From: Streptomyces violaceoruber | GTDB lineage: Bacteria > Actinomycetota > Actinomycetes > Streptomycetales > Streptomycetaceae | DNA length: 15,797 nt | Direction: 5' to 3' | NCBI GenBank assembly: GCA_000720805.1 | Contig: JODI01000131.1 | Coordinates: 1-15,797 of the forward strand | Shown: piece by piece, positions 13,837-15,797 of the stretch | How positions within the stretch are numbered: position 1 is the stretch's first letter | Layout: every line of letters starts with the position of its first letter | The notes under the pieces: generated by a model | Seen by the model: the letters and a program-made list of their open reading frames with translations, nothing else | Database searches by the model: none | What the model was told of the DNA's origin: nothing | Made by a program: the position numbers and the translations under genes

Positions 13837-15021
13837 GTGATACTTCCAGAAGGGGCCCGGCGGGCGCGGTGGTCGGTTGCCGCGATCTTCGCCTTGAACG
13901 GTGTGGCTACCGGCACGTTCACCGTCCGCATCCCGTCCGTCCAGGCTCGACTGGGTCTGAGCGACGGCGAACTGGCCGTGGCGCTGTTCATGCCGTCGAT
14001 CGCGGGGGCCGTCACTCTGCTCTACGCCAGCCGGATCATGGACCGGTTCAGCGGGCGGACCTTGGCGCGGTGTCTGCTCGGCGTGTGGCTGGTCTGCCCG
14101 CTGCTACCGGTGGTGGTGCCGAACTTTGCTGCGTTGTGCGCGGCGCTTCTCGTGTACGGCGCGGTCGCCGGCCTGCTTGACGTGGTCATGAACGTCCAGG
14201 GGCTGGCGGTGGAGCGAAGTCTCGGCCGTCCCCTGATGTCCGGCTTCCACGGCATGTGGAGCCTGGGAGCACTCGGGGGAGCGGGGCTGGGAACCGCGTC
14301 CGCTTATGCGGGACTCGGAGCTGTGGCGCATGTGGGGTTGGTGATGGCGGTCCTGGTGCTCGTGGCGCTGGTGGCAGGGAGAAGTCTGCTGCCCGGCGAC
14401 GCCGCAACGGATGCCAGGGGAGAGCGGGGGGCCCGGGCCGCCCTGCCGCGTGGGCCGGTGCTTCGGATAGGGCTGGTCGGTTTCTGCGCCATGTTTGTGG
14501 AGGTGGGCGTCGCCAGCTGGTGCGGTGTCTACCTGAGCAAGGTGACCTCCGCGGCGCCCGGAACGTCCGCATTGGCCTACACGCTCTTTCTACTGACCGT
14601 GGCCGGCTGCCGTCTCGGCGGTGACCTTGTGATCCACCGATGGGGTGCACAGCGTACGGTGCGTCTTGCGAGTGGCGTGGGCCTGGTGGGCGGTGTGCTG
14701 GTGATTGTGGCGCCAGGGGCCTCGGCGACCACACTGGGATTCGGGCTTCTCGGAGCGGGAGTGGCGCTCGTCGTTCCGATGTCGATCGCCTCGGCTGGGC
14801 GCGCCGGACGGCGGTCGGGCCACTCGGTCTCCGGAGTTTCGACCCTCACCTATGGCGCAGGCATGCTGGCGCCCACCGTGCTCGGCGCCGTGGCTGCCTG
14901 GACGAACCTGCGTGTGTCCTTGCTCCTTGCCACCTGCCTGGTGGTCGCCATGGGCATCGGCTCACGTGCACTGAGGGACACAACTACGCCGACGCCGCAG
15001 GTTGCGTCCCTATCTTCGTAG
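13837..15021 (+). CDS. MFS exporter
   Basis: A 394-residue integral membrane protein with about twelve hydrophobic segments, an AlaArgArgAlaArg-rich cytoplasmic start, and the loop LYASRIMDRFSGRTL after the second segment, corresponding to the MFS motif A region. Its central loop, after about residue 195, is charged (TDARGERGAR), splitting two six-helix halves. It resembles the YbjJ/FucP-like branch of the major facilitator superfamily. The best ribosome binding site, GGAG (13827-13830), points to GTG 13837; ATG 13825 in the same frame adds four residues but has no site. It follows the Eis gene by about 20 bases and is the last gene of the operon, presumably exporting the product. I saw no obvious terminator after it. 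Confidence 0.85.
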   Translation: MILPEGARRARWSVAAIFALNGVATGTFTVRIPSVQARLGLSDGELAVALFMPSIAGAVTLLYASRIMDRFSGRTLARCLLGVWLVCPLLPVVVPNFAALCAALLVYGAVAGLLDVVMNVQGLAVERSLGRPLMSGFHGMWSLGALGGAGLGTASAYAGLGAVAHVGLVMAVLVLVALVAGRSLLPGDAATDARGERGARAALPRGPVLRIGLVGFCAMFVEVGVASWCGVYLSKVTSAAPGTSALAYTLFLLTVAGCRLGGDLVIHRWGAQRTVRLASGVGLVGGVLVIVAPGASATTLGFGLLGAGVALVVPMSIASAGRAGRRSGHSVSGVSTLTYGAGMLAPTVLGAVAAWTNLRVSLLLATCLVVAMGIGSRALRDTTTPTPQVASLSS

Positions 15022-15168
15022 GCGCTTGCCGACCTGAGCTCCGCATGGGGTTGCCGGGTACAGGGAGGAGGACTGTAAGAGGGCGTTTGAGGTAGGCAGA
15101 TTGCCCTTGATGCCCTAGTACTCCAGTCAGAAATCGTGTCCTGAGCTGCTTCTTCTCGTTGTCCGGTC
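15022..15168. other. Gap between operon and IS701 fragment
   Basis: No gene seen. The left end of the IS701-type element should lie in the second half, possibly near 15115-15140 (TAGTACTCCAGTCAGAAATCG), but its partner end is absent, so it cannot be confirmed. Confidence 0.3.
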
Positions 15169-15594
15169 GTGGAGGGGATTACTGAAGTCGAGGGCTGGGC
15201 TGGGGAGTTGGAGTCCGTCTTCGCTCGGGTGGCGGGCCGGTTCGGTCGTGCGGATCTGCGGTGGCGGATGCGGGACTATGTCCGCGGCCTGCTGGCGCCG
15301 GTGGGCCGCAAGAACGGCTGGCAACTGGCCGAGTACGCCGGACATCGTGACCCTGCTGGGCTGCAGCATCTGCTCAACGGTGCCCGCTGGGACGCTGACG
15401 CCGTTCGAGACGACCTGCGCGAGTACGTCGGACAACAACTCGGCCCGGACGGCGTGCTGATCATCGATGACACAGGGTTCATCAAGAAGGGCACCACGTC
15501 GGCCGGGGTGTCCCGGCAGTACACCGGCACGTCCGGGACCCGTATTTCAATAACTGTCAGCGACGGGTTCCGCGGGGGTTGTTCGGGCGTGTAG
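15169..15594 (+). pseudogene. IS701-family transposase, 3'-truncated
   Basis: A GTG start at 15169 is followed by residues typical of IS701-type (DDE_5) transposases: ARVAGRFGRADLRWRMRDYV, KNGWQLAEYAGHRDPAGLQH, LLNGARWDADAVRDDLREYV and LIIDDTGFIKKGTTSAGVSR, the last holding the first catalytic Asp (IDDTGF). The sequence matches the family up to QYTGTSG (about 15538), then leaves it and meets a stop at 15594. Full proteins run to roughly 400 residues, so about two thirds is missing, including the remaining catalytic acids. The break coincides with the end of another insertion sequence on the opposite strand. Confidence 0.75.
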
Positions 15595-15797
15595 CTGTTC
15601 CAATGTGCGGGCGGGCGATCCGGGTATCGGCGTGATGAGGATCCGGTGCAGGTCAAGGAGCCGTTTTGCGTCCTGGTACTGGATGGACAGGTTGGTTAGG
15701 TTGACGTTCAGTAGTTGGGCCAGGAACGTCATGGTCACAGCTCTGCGGCGGCGGAGGATGGCTGCCAGGAGCCGGTGGGTGTGGTCCACGCTGCTGG
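15547..15797 (-). CDS. C-terminal part of another IS transposase, runs off the window
   Basis: The minus-strand frame is open from the window edge to a TGA at 15549-15547. It reads DHTHRLLAAILRRRRAVTMT, FLAQLLNVNLTNLSIQYQDA, KRLLDLHRILITPIPGSPAR and ends PVADSY. The arrangement RAVTMTFLAQLLNVNLTNLS looks like a helix-turn-helix region near the C-terminus of a Streptomyces transposase, but I cannot name the IS family. The gene's start lies outside the window. Its end is within about 10 bases of the break in the IS701 fragment, so it seems to belong to an element that inserted into or recombined with that copy. Confidence 0.5.
   Translation of the reverse strand, partial: SSVDHTHRLLAAILRRRRAVTMTFLAQLLNVNLTNLSIQYQDAKRLLDLHRILITPIPGSPARTLEQLHARTTPAEPVADSY

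Noticed and set aside
12477..14734. Several minus-strand frames of 100-180 residues
   Set aside because: They lie antisense to the Eis-like and MFS genes and have the low-complexity Arg/Pro/Ala composition of shadow frames.
15022..15120. Terminator after the MFS gene
   Set aside because: No stable stem with adequate length and no T-run could be read; any pairing was short and broken.
1..15797. CRISPR array, tRNA or rRNA gene
   Set aside because: I saw no regularly spaced repeats, cloverleaf-like segments with a conserved T-loop, or rRNA signatures anywhere in the window.

Overview
The window is high-GC DNA with actinobacterial, most likely Streptomyces, character: strong third-position GC bias, GTG and TTG starts, purine-rich ribosome binding sites, rare TTA codons, and families typical of that genus (PadR regulator, Eis-type acetyltransferase, DUF6687-like protein, IS630/IS110/IS701 transposases). 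No rRNA, tRNA or CRISPR array was seen. All family assignments come from reading motifs; no database search was possible.

Left part (1-2660): two minus-strand genes, a small hypothetical protein and a membrane-anchored coiled-coil protein, are followed by an apparently complete IS630-family element at 1370-2535. The element has imperfect terminal inverted repeats, a TA duplication on each side, and a transposase split over two frames at an A4 run. Next is an apparently leaderless PadR regulator with a palindromic operator (2626-2641) inside its promoter. It is translationally coupled to a RelA/SpoT-like HD hydrolase with no synthetase domain, which in turn overlaps a small membrane-protein gene that appears frameshifted.

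Middle part (4250-6670): a graveyard of broken genes. It holds the C-terminal half of a NACHT/STAND-type NTPase gene with an in-frame TAG, a decayed DUF6247-like antitoxin and RelE-like toxin pair (GTGA overlap kept, toxin carrying two in-frame stops), an IS5-type transposase N-terminal fragment, a strong 11-bp hairpin, and a frameshifted IS110 fragment. This looks like an insertion hotspot bordering the operon to the right.

Right part (6670-15021): the most interesting locus, seven tightly packed plus-strand genes: sugar-nucleotide nucleotidyltransferase, DUF6687-like protein fused to a Rieske [2Fe-2S] domain, an orphan 347-aa protein, a 647-aa GT-A-like putative glycosyltransferase, a PIG-L/LmbE deacetylase, an Eis-like N-acetyltransferase and an MFS exporter. 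Most junctions are start/stop overlaps or very short gaps. Together they could activate a sugar, transfer it, deacetylate it, re-acetylate an amine and export the product, like a secondary-metabolite or mycothiol-like pathway. The product is unknown. TTA codons in two genes suggest bldA-dependent, developmentally timed expression.

Right edge (15022-15797): an IS701-family transposase N-terminal fragment is cut off at about 15538 by the end of another, oppositely oriented insertion sequence that runs off the window. Mobile-element debris therefore flanks the operon on both sides, consistent with an accessory, horizontally acquired island.
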